Shown here in pieces: positions 24,581 to 38,205 of a stretch of 64,000 nucleotides of DNA. The position numbers and the translations under genes are program-made. The notes under the pieces are model-generated. The model did not search any database, was not told where the DNA came from, and saw only the letters and a program-made list of their open reading frames with translations. This stretch comes from Antedon mediterranea (lineage: Eukaryota > Echinodermata > Crinoidea > Comatulida > Antedonidae): positions 1,714,501-1,778,500 of the forward strand of contig NC_092671.1 of the NCBI RefSeq assembly GCF_964355755.1. The letters are read 5' to 3'. Numbering within the stretch: position 1 is the stretch's first letter; every line of letters starts with the position of its first letter.

Positions 24581-26600
24581 CAAAATAAAAGTGTCATAAG
24601 CACATTTATAGTATTCCAAATGTTTTCTGCATAATGTTGCTATTTAACTGATGTAAGTTACCACCAAAACAAACACATCATAAAAAGATTTATCATAATA
24701 TCCAATATGTCACATTATACTCATTATACAGACATGAAAACTGCAAAAATACATTTGATGGTCTTTGGAAAGTAAGCTACGACGTAAATGCATTATGAGT
24801 TGGCTTTGCCATAGGAAAGCATCCGCCAAATTGAACGTCATTTTAAATGTCAGTTTGCAAATGTGTTGTTGAGTTTTCTGGGGCTGTCACATGGTGAAGG
24901 AAATGTACCTACACAGCTGATCTGTGTCACATGACACATATTTTGATGACAACACCACTTGTCATAAATTGTGATGAAACTTTATGCCTGTTTGTTCAGA
25001 AATTCAAACTGTTAATAGACATTTTTCCAAGGATTTTTTGGCACATTCATAAGTAATTATGTTAATAGTTAATGGTTTATGGTAAACATAAATAACATTA
25101 TTTAGTTTTTAAAATTCAAAGTCAACTCTCGTCATAATCAGAAATTCTCTTATATTGTTTACTACTGGAACATAAAAAAATACATTCTAAAATAAAGTTT
25201 TATGTGCAATGATGTTTGTTCTTTGGAGAGTTGACTGTCTGAAAATTTTTGAAGGTGAAAAAGAGATTAACATGAACTATTCAGTCAAAAACAGATGGCT
25301 AGATTTAGAAATTATTCTCCAAATTAATATTTGTCGGTCATAAATTTAAAATATGAGCATTTTATCTAAGGGTATGTTCAGATGGATGGAGTTATGCTTT
25401 CGTATTGTAAAGGTCACATTATACTAACATCACAACAGCAAAGAGACTCAATTAAAGGCTTTTAGTGTGACAAACTGAGGTTTCGCTGATCATGTCGAAA
25501 ATATGGTATCCCGTATGGTATACATGAATAAATCTGATTGATTGGATGTCACGATCATTGCACCTTGAGGTTGAGCAAAAAGGCCAGTGTCGTAAGACAA
25601 TTTTTCTATTTCTATTCTTCTTTACCCTATTTCGATATCTACAGTATGGAGTTGTATACCACTTCAAAGCTCTGTAGTCTGAACAGGCCCTAAGAAAACC
25701 ACACTTGTCAAACATCAGTTCAATATTTACATTCCCCCCCCCCCCCCCCCCCCGACAGTAATCTGAACTATGACCTTGATTTCAACCATTTATAATAAAA
25801 TGTCAGAACATTTTGTAGTCTCTATGGTCAGACATTTTGAACTAACCATACTTGTCACGTTCAATTAACCTTCCATCATGTTTTCGGTTTCCTGCATCAA
25901 AATTTGAGAACAACAAAGAAATATGAACAGGTTGTAAATGACATATTCATTGGTGTTGGCTATTTGACGACATCATTTCCTGTACCTTTCCAATCTTACA
26001 ATACATTATTGACAGGGGTAAGGTCATGTTTGGCAGTTGCTCAACAATTTTCAAAATCTATGTCAATCCCTTTAATACTCTTTCCATCCCCCTAGTTTTT
26101 ATCGCAAACACATGTAATCTGTGTTTAGGAACTCAACTTTGATCTTGGCTGGTCCTTGTAAAACTACCCATAGGAGGTTCAGACTCAAAGGAGCTCATAA
26201 ATAGGACATTATATTAATTCAGCACTTAATTTTACAAATTGTAGGCCCTCGTCACCCCTATTAAATTTATGTATTCAAGATCCAGCAGTGTATTAAAACA
26301 CCAATACAGGATCACCATATAATATAAAATTTGATTTACATGAAAATGTATATTGAACATAAGAAAACAAACATTTATATATTTTTATAAATTACATTAA
26401 AGGTATTACAACAAAAATGTCAAGCAATGTAACAACACATATGAACCAAATCATTACATGATCTGAAATCCAGGATCCACCGCTACTAAGATGACATACA
26501 TTATCTAAGCTAAGCTTTTTGTGCACTCCTGGAAAATGTTCTATAAATCTATAAAAATATATATATATATCAATAGTTTACTGTTATCTTTGTATGTATT
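24581..26600. other. Non-coding; 20-bp poly-C at 25,734–25,753
   Basis: No gene is supported. The homopolymer run of 20 C is the only clear structure. Such runs are prone to sequencing and assembly error, so its length may not be exact. Confidence 0.5.
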
Positions 26601-26604
26601 TTTT

Positions 26605-27293
26605 ATGATTTTCCAAATTAATCTACTTAGCCAACTGCACAAGTAGTCCATGGGATTAATCTACTTAGCCAACTGCACAAGATGCAAAAAAAAACCCTTC
26701 TTGTCATTTTTTACAAAGAAAATTCCAATTTGAAAATATATGAAGCAGATGGTGAAAATGATAATTTTTATAATGTATGCAAAGTAATTTGTCTGTTAAT
26801 TGTTTCAAGTTTTCTATTTTCTTTTCATAATTGAAAGCCAGAATCAGTGAATAATGCTGATACAAGTTAATTATTATAATATTTTAAGTCGCTTTAAAAG
26901 TCATAAAATTATTATAAATTTGAATTTTTACAAATTGTATTAATTTTCCTAGTTTGTAAATATTACAGTTACAAATTTGACTCCATTTTCCTAATTTGCA
27001 TGTAATATTCCTAATTTGCATGTAATATTTAATGTTGAAATTCAAATTTGCTATAAAAAGGTAGCTCGAAAATATGTAGTGATTGATGTTTAAAAAAAAT
27101 AGAAAGAATTGCAAACAGATATTTATCATATTTAGGAAAATTTTACTTTGCTTTTCAACTGTATAATATTACAAATAAACAGTGTTTCACCTGTTTGCTT
27201 TTACATAATATAATAATAATAATATCTGTTGTCGGTCAGCCACAATGTACAGCTTGTGTCGGTCAACCACAATGTACAGCTTGTGACCACCAT
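26605..27293. repeat. Cluster of three short local duplications
   Basis: First, ATTAATCTACTTAGCCAACT (continuing GCACAAG) is repeated at about 26,618 and 26,657. Second, CCTAATTTGCATGTAATATT is repeated at about 26,990 and 27,010. Third, GTCGGTCAGCCACAATGTAC / GTCGGTCAACCACAATGTAC is repeated at about 27,231 and 27,259. They are unrelated to each other; each looks like a small slippage or repair duplication. Confidence 0.7.
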
Positions 27294-27294
27294 G

Positions 27295-30200
27295 TCATAA
27301 CAACGCACGCCATTGGACAAATTCTACATCTTCTTATACATACGTCTTATTACCTATCATAGGATATAATAGAAAATCCTATAGAATTGCGTAAATTAGG
27401 GGGCTGCTAACATCTGCCTTGTTTATCTACAAGTTCGACCATAAATATAAATAAATAAATATGTGCATATCATTTTCTCAGCCATTGATTTGATTAGTTC
27501 AGTCAACACTGTGTATTATTTTGTTAAATTGAAACTAAATAGGTATATATTTGTACTGCAGGTACAGTAGGTTGTTAACTCCTGTACCTCATGTCTGTTG
27601 TCCGAAGTTCCAAACCACCATTTAACCATCCACTTGCTTATGCATACATCCCACAATCTATTGAAACTTCACAGTCTTCCCTGACAAACAAATGTGTGTG
27701 CCCCTCCCCTGGATGTCATATTGTGCTGTTTTGTCATCAGTCAACTCTCTTTATCACCCCCTTCTTCCTTATACACGTCTTAAGGACCTGGCTTAACATA
27801 TTAACCATTTAATTGGAAGAATTAAGAACCAAGGCAGTTTTAAGAACCTACAGGCTAAAGTGATTTACTTGCATTCTGTAACCTCAAGGTTTCCTTTTCA
27901 AGCCACAGACAGGAAGACCTGAATGGGCTGTGAACCTCTTGAGTGTCAACCACTAGGCATCCTCTGAAACCATACAAACTTAGACAGGAAAACATTAACA
28001 GGTTATAAACCCATGATTGACAGCTTTTATTATATTTAATTTGTTTTCTTTAATTTTTTGTGTAAGTTTCTAACACAATCTATGAACAAATTAGCGACAA
28101 GTAAGTGGCTTGCTTAGGGAAGTTTAATATTTCATCTCCGATAAATAATGAGATTTTATTAATTTAATAATGAATGTTTCTCCCTTCAAATGTTCTACTT
28201 TCTCTTTCTATTTTATAGTTTTTAGACAAAGGATGTTTTTGATGTTTTTACGCAATTCCTGCAAAGGTACTTAATGGTTTATTCCTATTTATTATTCGTT
28301 GGTGTTTATTCCAAATACATATACTATATAACATTAAAAGGTAGCAGCATAATGCTAAATAGGGGAAGTGAAACAATGGGATTCAACAAGAAATAGAAAC
28401 AAGGCCATATACATGGCTGCAGTCGCGTGCACAAATTTGAATTAGTGTTTACCGACTGACCGACATAGTGAGCTATAGAGTCGCGATATATTATGAAAAA
28501 TTATAGAAATTGATTGACGGTTACAATTTCTAAATGTGTGTAAGAAGTGCATGATCTGTATGTATGCATGTTACTGTATACTAAAGTTTGATTTACCTGT
28601 GAGTCATTTGAGATAATGTGTGTATTACTTAATTTGGTTATAGATTACAACAGAACATGTACAGCCTACAGATATCATATTCAAGGTTGTGGGAGGTATC
28701 ACAAAGAAGAATACAACACAACAAACACAACAATATAGTAAACAAACAATGTAATAATAATGTAAGAAAAGTGAGTGCTCTGAGATGAAACAGAAATTAT
28801 TTAGGCCGCGGATCCTGATTTCTTGAAGAAAAATAAAAAAAGATTTGGTTCACCCACAGGTAGCAGAAAGAAAGACGTAAACTTAGCCTAGGCTCATCTT
28901 AGGCAGATGTTTGTAGAAAAAGAATGACCTTTTTAAGAAGTTGCTGTCCACAAAAATAAATAGCTACATCGAAGCAATGACTTTTTTAGATTGTAAATGA
29001 GATTGAGTCAATGTCAATATTATGTACAGTATCGAGTATTGTATACAACATTAGGGAGTGTGATTTATACTTGGATTGCATTAAAAATGTATTTACCAAG
29101 GTCTTCTGTCTGAATTAATTCTAAGTTAGTGGTTATGATTATACTCGATCATACACTACTGTACAAAGCAGTGACGACCAGCGAAACAACCAATACTGCA
29201 CCATGCTCCAATCGTACGGTAACTATTTTTCATTTCATACACATCAAAAAGCAAGTTTACTAGTCAATTGCAGGATAGAGAAGAACTATATCTATATAAT
29301 CTAACTATATATTATTTTATATTCACAGAAAATACAAGCTACAAAGAGTTTAGAATTTTGATATTTGGTAATTTTTACTAAATAATTCATGTTATCTATT
29401 ATTTGCCACTTATGTAATGAGGGGAAAATTCCTTTGTACTGTAATATTGAAAGGTTTACTGAACACTAGAGGGAGACATTTAGATTATTTATACTAATTT
29501 GGTAATCTAATAATCTAATATTGGCTAATAATATTGCCTATTATCAGCTAAAACAAAAATACTCTTTTTATTTCATGACCAGTATAAAATCATTTTTTAT
29601 TTATTTTGTTTCTGATAATACAGTAGCTGCATTTACCTATTACCAAGAATATATATTGTAGAGGTCTGATCATATAGAATGTCCTAAGAAATAAGGAGGA
29701 TTGTGTCTTTGAACCTCAATGACAAAATGAAATTAATCTATCCTAAATAATTGAGTTGAATGTGAAGTAAAAAATTACAGTTCTGCATTCTTTTTAAATT
29801 CAGTAATAAAAATGTCTACCATATTTGTAATTTTTTAAGGTAAAGACATTTATCAGTGAGGCAGCGAACATTACATATGGCGTTTCACATTACATACACT
29901 TGATCTTTTAACAACATTCTAATGGAAGGTTGAGAAGACTACACAGGTCCCAAAGGTGTGTTAGGCTCCATAAAACCCCCAGGTCATGGATGATAGTTTT
30001 CATTTATGGGTCAAGGGATGCCTTCCAGCTTATGATCAGGACAGGCAACAAGAGCCTAGCATTCTTGATCAAGTCTTGAACCTGTTTGTTCAGTTATAAT
30101 AAGTTGAAATCTGAGGTGACACAGCCTGAGAGGAGTCTGTTTCCCTCCCTCAGGCATCTTCATCATTTATCTAGTTCAGGGCTTGCATCTGTTATGTTTT

Positions 30201-32135
30201 ATTTTTACACCTGTACTGAACTTACTTTAATGTGAAATGATTCTACCATTTGCTCGTCATTTAATGTTCATAATTTCAAATGTGATATTAAATTATAGCT
30301 CATTTGGGACTTGTCTTGGTATCTTGCTCTTGGTGTATTTCCTATCTTGACAGATTTATCGATTTCAACCTCTGTCCCTATAGTCACGATGATCGCTGAC
30401 GAGTTCACACAAGAGTATACACTCCTTTATATATTATTTCATAGATACTTTTGAGTAGTTTCATGTGTATGTCAGCAAATTTTAGATTTTATTTGCTCCT
30501 TCCTTTCATTGATCTAGGCTCACTGTCTTTTCTAATCAATCCATTCTTCTCAGTTGCCAGAGGAGGTGGTCATGTATTTGCTATAATTAATAGGTTAAAG
30601 TCATTATCAGATGTTTTCTAGATTCTGCCCTTCAATGATTTGACAAATGTATACCTTTTTTTAGATTATATTTCTAATGCATCTTTAATAGCCAGGCCAT
30701 TAGTATATAGCCACATGAAGACTGTCTCTAGTATTGTTAAGGTTTATTTCCAAAGTAGTATAATGTCTTCAGATACGCTCGCATTATGGCACGCCAGGAC
30801 GGACATAACCATAGCTCATTTAACTGTACATCAGAATGTCCTAGTTTAGATTTTTACAGCGTCAGGATGACAAGATAGCAATGTTGTCAAGAATGCATTT
30901 TGATTAGTAGCACTTGAATGTAGTAATGTCAAAATGTGATGGTAATGAGCACATTTCTCTTGTTTATGTTGTAAATTGAAGATGATAAAAGATTGCTAGG
31001 TATTGAGTGACTTTGTGGAATGTAATCACAAAGGATTTGTCTAATTAGAATATTTGTAAGAGCTGTAGATAGACAGGTAGACCTATTTTGATGGGTTGAC
31101 TAAATCTCAATAGAATAGAAACATTTCCTGAAAATGAATGTTGCTACTAACCGGTGAGCGTCAAATTGTTTGGTTTGAAAAGTCATTTTTGTATGGAATT
31201 AAGCCATCTATAATAGCACAATCCAAAATGTATTACTCAATTTCCACACACTGTGCACTGTTTGAGCCGGTAACCTTTTAATTTTCCATTAATCATTTTG
31301 TTTGTTAGGGCACTTTTTGGCAAAAATTTTTTTTTTTATTTTCTCATAATCTGATCACACTCAGGGAGCCAGATTCATTCATTAGTGGAAAATTAAATTT
31401 TTATTGTCACATTTGCACATAAAAATATTTATAGAAATTCTGTATGTAAACGTAGACAGTATAAAAAACGAAGAAAACACTACAAAAACTATCACAAATC
31501 TGAGAGCCATGTCGCTATGTCACCATGAATTATGGCAGCACTACCGATCATCATGATTTTACTAATTAGATGTATGGTACCTGCCAAGTTTTGGTAAGTA
31601 AACTGTTAATTTGTTTTTATGCCTCAATCTCATGTGTGCACATTTCATACAGTAGTTAATCAACAACTATCAAAACGTTCATTATATTATAACAAAGAAA
31701 TTAAGTTCTTAGCTTTAAAAAATTTTGAAAAACTGTTTGGTTAACTCATTAGAAGCCAAGTCCAAAGTTTATGTTAGCCTTTGTTGTGTTTATTTGTTGT
31801 GGTCATTAAAATACATTCTTGGTTTGGTTAAAAAGGTATTTCACCTTGTACCTCCTTCTTCTGTAATTAACTGTAGAGTGGTTTATATCGGTCCTTGAAC
31901 TCACAAAATAAACTAGCCTGCTGACCACTGGTCCAACCAAGAGATGTTATAGATCAGGTGCAAGCAAATACTGCTACTGTAACTTTCTCAGGCGGATCCA
32001 GGGGCGAGGTCTTTTACAAGGTGCCTTTTTTAGAGGTAAAAAATTATATATCTCACCCTGAAAATGATTTATGATGGTCAGTTTATGTGATAATTTGAGA
32101 TTTTGTTTAACATTTTGTAACATGAAGAATGGTGC
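27295..32135. other. Non-coding, about 4.8 kb without a gene
   Basis: Short chance frames only. No RNA gene, transposon end or array was recognised. A GGCGGATCCAGGGGC patch at about 31,991 resembles fragments of old repeats seen elsewhere in the window. Confidence 0.45.
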
Positions 32136-32139
32136 ATAC

Positions 32140-32460
32140 AAGAAAATGCAGAAAACCGTCAATGATGATGTAATCTCACATGTCAGCAAGGTAATAATGA
32201 ATATTTCTATCAGTTTTATCTTTAAATTGAATGTATGTAGGCCTACAGTGCACCAAAGACAAAATATGTTTTGAATGTCATGGACAAATAACAATAATAA
32301 AATTGTTCAATTATTAATTAATTAATGAATTAATTTCTTTTCAGGTGGATATATTTCTGAAATGCAATAGTGCAAAGACAATGGAATGATGTCATTAAAG
32401 GTAATAATGAACATTTTAAATTGTACTGTAGGCCTATAGTTGCAAAGACGAAACACATTT
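32140..32460. repeat. Imperfect duplication, ~200 bp apart
   Basis: The order AATGATG, AAGGTAATAATGAA, AAATTG, TGTAGGCCTA, then GCA..AAAGAC is seen at about 32,162–32,265 and again at about 32,379–32,450. Confidence 0.5.
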
Positions 32461-34110
32461 TTAGATAAATTATTCTACAAAAAAACACCTTAATAGGCGG
32501 GTATTAGAAACAAAATGAAGGTCACACCTGAATTATTTCACATTTTCACCATCATTGTCTATCTATTCAATCAAGCTTAATTCCAATAAAGGCCTCTGTT
32601 TGATTATAATTAAACATGATATCAATTGGTTTCAGACATTCAAAGTAATAAATTCATCATTAACATTCTCATAAACAAAATTCAAGGTCATTTTTTGTTA
32701 AATTTTCATAACATTGTGTATTTTATTCATTCATTTTGGTAGTCATGGTGATGTTTCTCCTCATCTAGTAATCTTCATTGTGAGATGCCGTGTGAGATGC
32801 AGCAGTGTTTTCACTGCATCTCTTTCTTACCTGAGGCTAGCTATTTAGTTGTCAATAAAATATTGGTGCGAAAACATAAAAGTTGTTACACAGTTTTCAA
32901 TTAATATTTTGTCCTACTTTATCTGAACTATAAAAATGTTGTTTCTAAAATTAGGACAAAGCAAGTATAGCTTAATACAATGGGTTTTTTTATTCAAAGT
33001 AATAGGCATACCATAAATATTGTTATAAGTGTCTTTAATCATTCACACTGGTACTAACAGGTTTCCAGAAAAATGGAGGCACAAAATTATTTATAAAACA
33101 GTGACTACAAATAAAGAGATAATACTAGATTGAGAATTCAACTTTTAATCATTTGAATCATTTTTAAGATGTTCTGCTATTAAATCAAACAACTGCACAT
33201 TACTGACAAAATTACACATACAAGGAAGCACCATTCGCAGTTACACAGGTGTGGGATTTTGAAAAGGTTACAGAATAACACATTTTTCAAGTAAAGATAC
33301 CATATGATATGGCATGATATTCAAGATATCATTTTATTTTATCCATTAAAAATTGGAAAAACAAAAGTAATTTAATAATGAATTTAACACTAATAGCAAA
33401 CAAATCATGGAGACCCTCATACAGGCTAAAAATATAAAGTAGAGAGAGAGAGAGAGAGAGTTCTTCCATCGATACAAAAATGTAACTGAAACCTTTCAGT
33501 TGTTGGATTAATTATCTTATTAAGGAATTAAATGATCAGTTCTTGAAGACAGATTTCAAGTTCATTTATCCTTTATAAGGCCATGGAAGCAATTAATTAT
33601 ACCTCAGTAGACTCAATCAATTAATTTATTCGTAGTTTATTATGTTTACGTTGTGGCAATTCTTAAAACGCAACTCAATTTCGCACATTAGCCTAGATAT
33701 GGGTATTAGATTTCCCTCTATTAGGATCAAATTTCGTAATTGGAAGTTTGGATACGCGATGATTACATCACCTTTTGTTGTTCGTGTGTTTGTTTAAGGG
33801 TTACTCCTCTGGCTTTATTTCTTGATTTCAATTCAAGAATGATAAAGATTTAGAAAATGTCACTTGAATTGTGGGTAGAATTATTCTCCACAAAAGGTAT
33901 AAACCCTTTAAAAATGTCAAGTGACCATACCACGAGCACTTGTATTGTATTAGAAAAGATAGCCACCCGGTGCAGGTTTCAAATATAGTTTAAAACCTTT
34001 TTAGGACCATTTTGGTATTAATTTTGATACTCTATGATCAGAGTGCAATGGCAAACACTATTTAGTTCTCTCTTATTTATTTATTTTATTTATTTCAACA
34101 AACTTGTCAT
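32461..34110. other. Non-coding; (AG)n microsatellite at 33,441–33,460
   Basis: AT-rich, no gene supported. The AG dinucleotide run is about 10 units. Confidence 0.5.
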
Positions 34111-34114
34111 TGCC

Positions 34115-34353
34115 ATAACATGAACATATAACATGAACATATAACATGAACATATAACATGAACATATAACATGAACATATAACATGAACATATAACATG
34201 AACATATAACATGAACATATAACATGAACATATAACATGAACATATAACATGAACATATAACATGAACATATAACATGAACATATAACATGAACATATAA
34301 CATGAACATATAACATGAACATATAACATGAACATATAACATGAACATATAAC
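34115..34353. repeat. 13-bp satellite, about 18 near-perfect copies
   Basis: The unit ACATGAACATATA repeats about 18 times with essentially no variation. Because 13 is not a multiple of 3 and no stop arises, all three minus-strand frames remain open and encode the same 13-residue cycle (…YVHVICSCYMFML…). These frames are a by-product of the repeat, not genes. An A/T-rich TTATTTATTTATTTTATTTA run precedes the array. Confidence 0.95.
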
Positions 34354-35100
34354 TGATGAATGAAATGAAAATAAATAGAATATAATACATGGTTCAATGT
34401 TTTAAATCATTTATATTTGAAGTCAGTTAGTTAAACATAATGAGTGCATTTATTGGTTTTTAAAGAAATAGAATTTAAAGAATAGAAAAAAATAAAATCC
34501 TATTCTAGAGTAAATTGGAAAAATAAAGATATATTCCTTTCCTCCAGTAAAAGTTCCTTGATATGTTTTCTTGCATTTTATGACACAGTAATTAGTAGTA
34601 ATACAATTAAAGAAGTTTAAATAAATGTTGATAGACTCTATAAAAGATGAAGAGCAAATGCATTTTCTGTCGATTTTTGTTCAGAATCTTATTATTGTGA
34701 TTTATTAGCAGAGACAAGATGATATAGCATGAATCCGAGGGAGAGTTCAGGGGTTCACAAGAGATCGTTTTTAGCTTTTTGATAATTTTTCTGGATTTCA
34801 AAATGTTGCCGCCATCATGGTACTGGTAGTATGCTGTGCTGTGTAGAAAATATTTAGATTTTACTGTAGGATTATCACAGTATTCTGAGTATAACACTAA
34901 CTATGCACAGTGATGTAGTCAGAGGAGATAAAGTGGTACGGTTTTTGCAAGAAAAGAGAACAATCTTTGTTCAAGCCACTGGGTTATCAAAAGCCTCTGT
35001 CAACCGTGCTGGTGGCTATGGCCCTGATACATGATTTAAACCCTTTCCTATCATCTATATGAAACAGGTAACATTGTAGATGGGATCAATGTAAGAACTA
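34354..35100. other. Non-coding, nothing recognised
   Basis: The minus-strand frame at 34,607–34,897 shows no family features and is treated as chance. Confidence 0.4.
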
Positions 35101-35104
35101 CACA

Positions 35105-35510
35105 TCTACTACGCCATATTTTTTCACGTAGAGTTCCGTAAATATAAAACATGTCATGGGCCTTCCACCTTTTTAAAATTATGATAATATGGATGTTTTT
35201 TAAAAACTTACAATAAAGTAATCAATTAATATTATGATTATTTATTACTTTAATCAAATTTATAGACTTAATTTTCAGTGATGGTTATATTTCCTAACAT
35301 TTATTATAACTAAAACTATTATAAGCATAATTATTTTAGTCATTTTATTTTTACAGTTTCATAAAATGGAAAAACTTCACCGAGTAGTTTTATATTATTA
35401 TCTGTGCATTACTACTATGCCATATTGTTTCACATAGAGTTTCATAAATATAAAACATGCCATAGAATGGAAAAACTTCACCGGTTAGTTTTATATTATT
35501 ATCTATACAT
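35105..35510. repeat. Two interleaved direct repeats
   Basis: CTACTACGCCATATTTTTTC with GTAAATATAAAACATG (about 35,106–35,154) recurs as CTACTATGCCATATTGTTTC with ATAAATATAAAACATG (about 35,411–35,459). ATGGAAAAACTTCACCG plus AGTTTTATATTATTATCT occurs at about 35,366–35,407 and 35,467–35,506. The order suggests a duplicated block of about 100 bp plus an older copy. Confidence 0.75.
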
Positions 35511-35514
35511 AACA

Positions 35515-37400
35515 GACAACATAATCAAAATAAGTGATCTAATCCAGCAACATGATTCATGAGTTTGTTCCACTCATTATTAAACATCGACTTCAGACTA
35601 AAACTTCCCTCGGGATGCGGTAAAGGTCTTGCTTCTAATATGATTATTGATTTAGAAATTTGTAATCAAATAAGTTAGACAGGCATTATCCATCTCTGAA
35701 TCATACATGTTTATATTATTACTATATTTCTTCACGTGAAATGAAAAAATTATTTGCATATTTTTAAATATATGTTAATTATTCATACGATGCTTTATTC
35801 TCTTATCAATCATTTTGTATAATGAATTTAAATTCATTTAAATTATTGATCAAATATAACATTTTAATTGAAAATACAGATGAATAATATAAAAACTTTG
35901 AATAGGCCATATTTTAAATAGTTTAAATTTACCAAAAAAAAGAACAAAATATTATGATTTCATTTTACAAAAAAATATAAAATACATTTTAATTGTCTTC
36001 AAGACAATTTTTCCTTTAGTTGGTTATTTTTTATTTAAATTATAGATTCATAGTCTTTTTTTGTTAATTAACTTCATCTCAAGATTAATATTGCAATGTA
36101 CATGTTTGATGCTTTGTAATTAAAGTCACTTCAAACTCTTACACATTCTCAGATATATTTAAATATTTAAAATAACTATCATGAATTGTGGATCTCTGAA
36201 GTAAAAAAACCATTAAAATCAGGAAATCACAATATTCATCTATGGTTTCATGCAACGTATGTTGGATGAATAGTAATATTCTTGTTGCTTGTGTTTGCAA
36301 ATAATATGCTCCATAACTCAAAAATGTATTGCAGATGGAAAAGTATCCTATATATTTAAGCTTAGAGTTTGCGAATTTTCTTTTTTCTTTTTCTGTCTGT
36401 ACGTTGGTTGATTTGGATGAAATTTTTCCGAAATAAAATAAATGCGAAATGCTGTTCAAATGCTAATTCTCTGTATGGCTTGTGTACATAACATGATATT
36501 TTGTTCATGAATTTATGTAGTGTATTGAAGTGCAAATAAAAATTAAAAACTATTCATTTTATATTATAAGTTACATACATGAGTTGTACATTAACAGATA
36601 AGCTGGTGTCCCTTAATGTCAAATTGACATTGAATGTGCTGCTGTATGAGCAGAGCACATTGTTTGCTTTCTTCTCTTTAATGTTGTAACATCAATCATT
36701 CCTTTCATTTACATTTGATGACATCTGAACTATGACATTAAGGTATTTTGGTTCGTAATGTGAAAACATGTTGATTTAATAATTGGTACTGTAGTTAATA
36801 TCGTATCAACATTTTATATTTGGAACAAAATAGTTAAATATCAGAAATAGAGATATCACGTTCAAACATAAAGGTTTAAAACATAAAATGATTATTGCTT
36901 TTTTTTTTATGTAAAAATATGAGTTTGTAAATTTTTGAAAACCAACAACTTTCCCAAATTTGAAAATTCTTCCAAAATAAAAGGAATTTCTTAATTAATC
37001 ATCGCAAATATGTTTTTTTCTTATTTGAATAAATTCACAAAGCATACTTTGCAAAACATTTTCGAGCTAGCCCATTGTTTTTCGGTTTTAAGAGAGTTGA
37101 GAACAGAATTGGTTTCATCTGAAAATAGATTTTTTTTAATATTTATGTCTGTCATATACATAGTATAAGAAATTTATAAAAATTCTGTGTATAAGAAATA
37201 GGCTCTTTTGGTATTCACTGTTCTATAATGTTATTGGTGTCAACCTAACATACTGTAGGTCAGAATTTATTGTATTTATTATTGCTGTGACATGTTTATA
37301 GCTAAATATAAATTGATCAATTTAGTAAATTCAGGTCATGGAAATACTTTGCTGACTTTCAAAGTAGGTTGGAGTTCACAGCTTGGTAAATTAAAATGTA
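35515..37400. other. Non-coding, very AT-rich
   Basis: No gene is supported. The minus-strand frame at 36,139–36,459 is a chance frame without recognisable features. Confidence 0.4.
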
Positions 37401-37729
37401 GTTTGTATCATCATGATTTGTATCAAGATTTGTATAATCAAGATTTGTATCTAGATTTGTATCTTCAAGATTTGTATCATGATTTGTATCATCAGGATTT
37501 GTATTATCAGGATTTGTATCATCAGGATTTGTATCCTGACTTGTATCATGATTTGTACTGTATCATCATGATTTGTATCATGATTTGTATCAAGATTTGT
37601 GTCATGATTTGTGTCATGATTTGTATCAGGATTTGTATCATCAGGATTTGTATCATCATGATTTGTATCATCATGATTTGTATCATCATGATTTGTATCA
37701 TCATGATTTGTATCAGGATTTGTATCACC
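37401..37729. repeat. Minisatellite of mixed 12- and 15-bp units
   Basis: GATTTGTATCATCAT (15) alternates with GATTTGTATCAG / GATTTGTATCAA (12) over about 330 bp, with one irregular join near 37,556–37,565. Unit lengths are multiples of three, so several frames stay open on both strands (HHDLY/QDLY-type on plus, DTNHDDTNHD-type on minus). No promoter, splice or family evidence supports a protein. Confidence 0.9.
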
Positions 37730-37999
37730 ACTACAACCATTATAAATGGTCCAGAATGTTTGGAAAGGTGTGTTAAAAGAACAGGAGATATTGTGTCTAC
37801 CCAAAAGTCTTCCTAATAGAAGCCCTTTTCACTATCTGGATCTGCCTATATATGATCATCTAAATCATGGATAAAATTTAACCATCATATTTATCATCAT
37901 TATTATCAATCAAGACACCATCTCATCATTATAATCATCATTATTTTAGGCTTAGAAAAATCATTCTTATTTGTGTCAGTGCTGTCTACTACGGCAATA

Positions 38000-38205
38000 T
38001 TTCACCACTTGGGATTAACCTCCTACTTGTCTCAAAAGATGTACTAGGTTCTTTAAAGTGCTCATAAGCATTGTATACACTGACTGGGCCTATGGTTTGT
38101 AGTCCTTATCCGAGAAGAATCTTCTACCACCAGAACCATCGAGAGAATGAGCCTCGAACCTGTGTCATAAGGATGGATTATACCGTCTTAACTGCTCGGC
38201 AATTC
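38000..38205 (-). mobile_element. tRNA-derived SINE (minus strand)
   Basis: On the minus strand the head reads TTGCCGAGCAGTTAAGACGG, close to the A-box half of a class II (Ser/Leu-like) tRNA. CAGGTTCGAGGCTC follows at the right distance as a B box. Downstream comes ATAAGGACTACAAACC, AAAGAACCTAGTAC, the layout of a SINE body. The 3' limit is uncertain. The tRNA-like part cannot fold as a normal tRNA by eye, so it is not called a tRNA gene. Confidence 0.55.

Noticed and set aside
34115-34353. Possible CRISPR-like array
   Set aside because: Units are directly abutting with no spacers, and the DNA is eukaryotic.
34073-34397. Three overlapping minus-strand frames of 81–105 residues
   Set aside because: They are three readings of one 13-bp satellite and encode the same short cycle; not genes.
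37292-37816. 174-residue plus-strand and 117-residue minus-strand frames
   Set aside because: Nearly all of both is minisatellite; no family motif, splice or promoter support.
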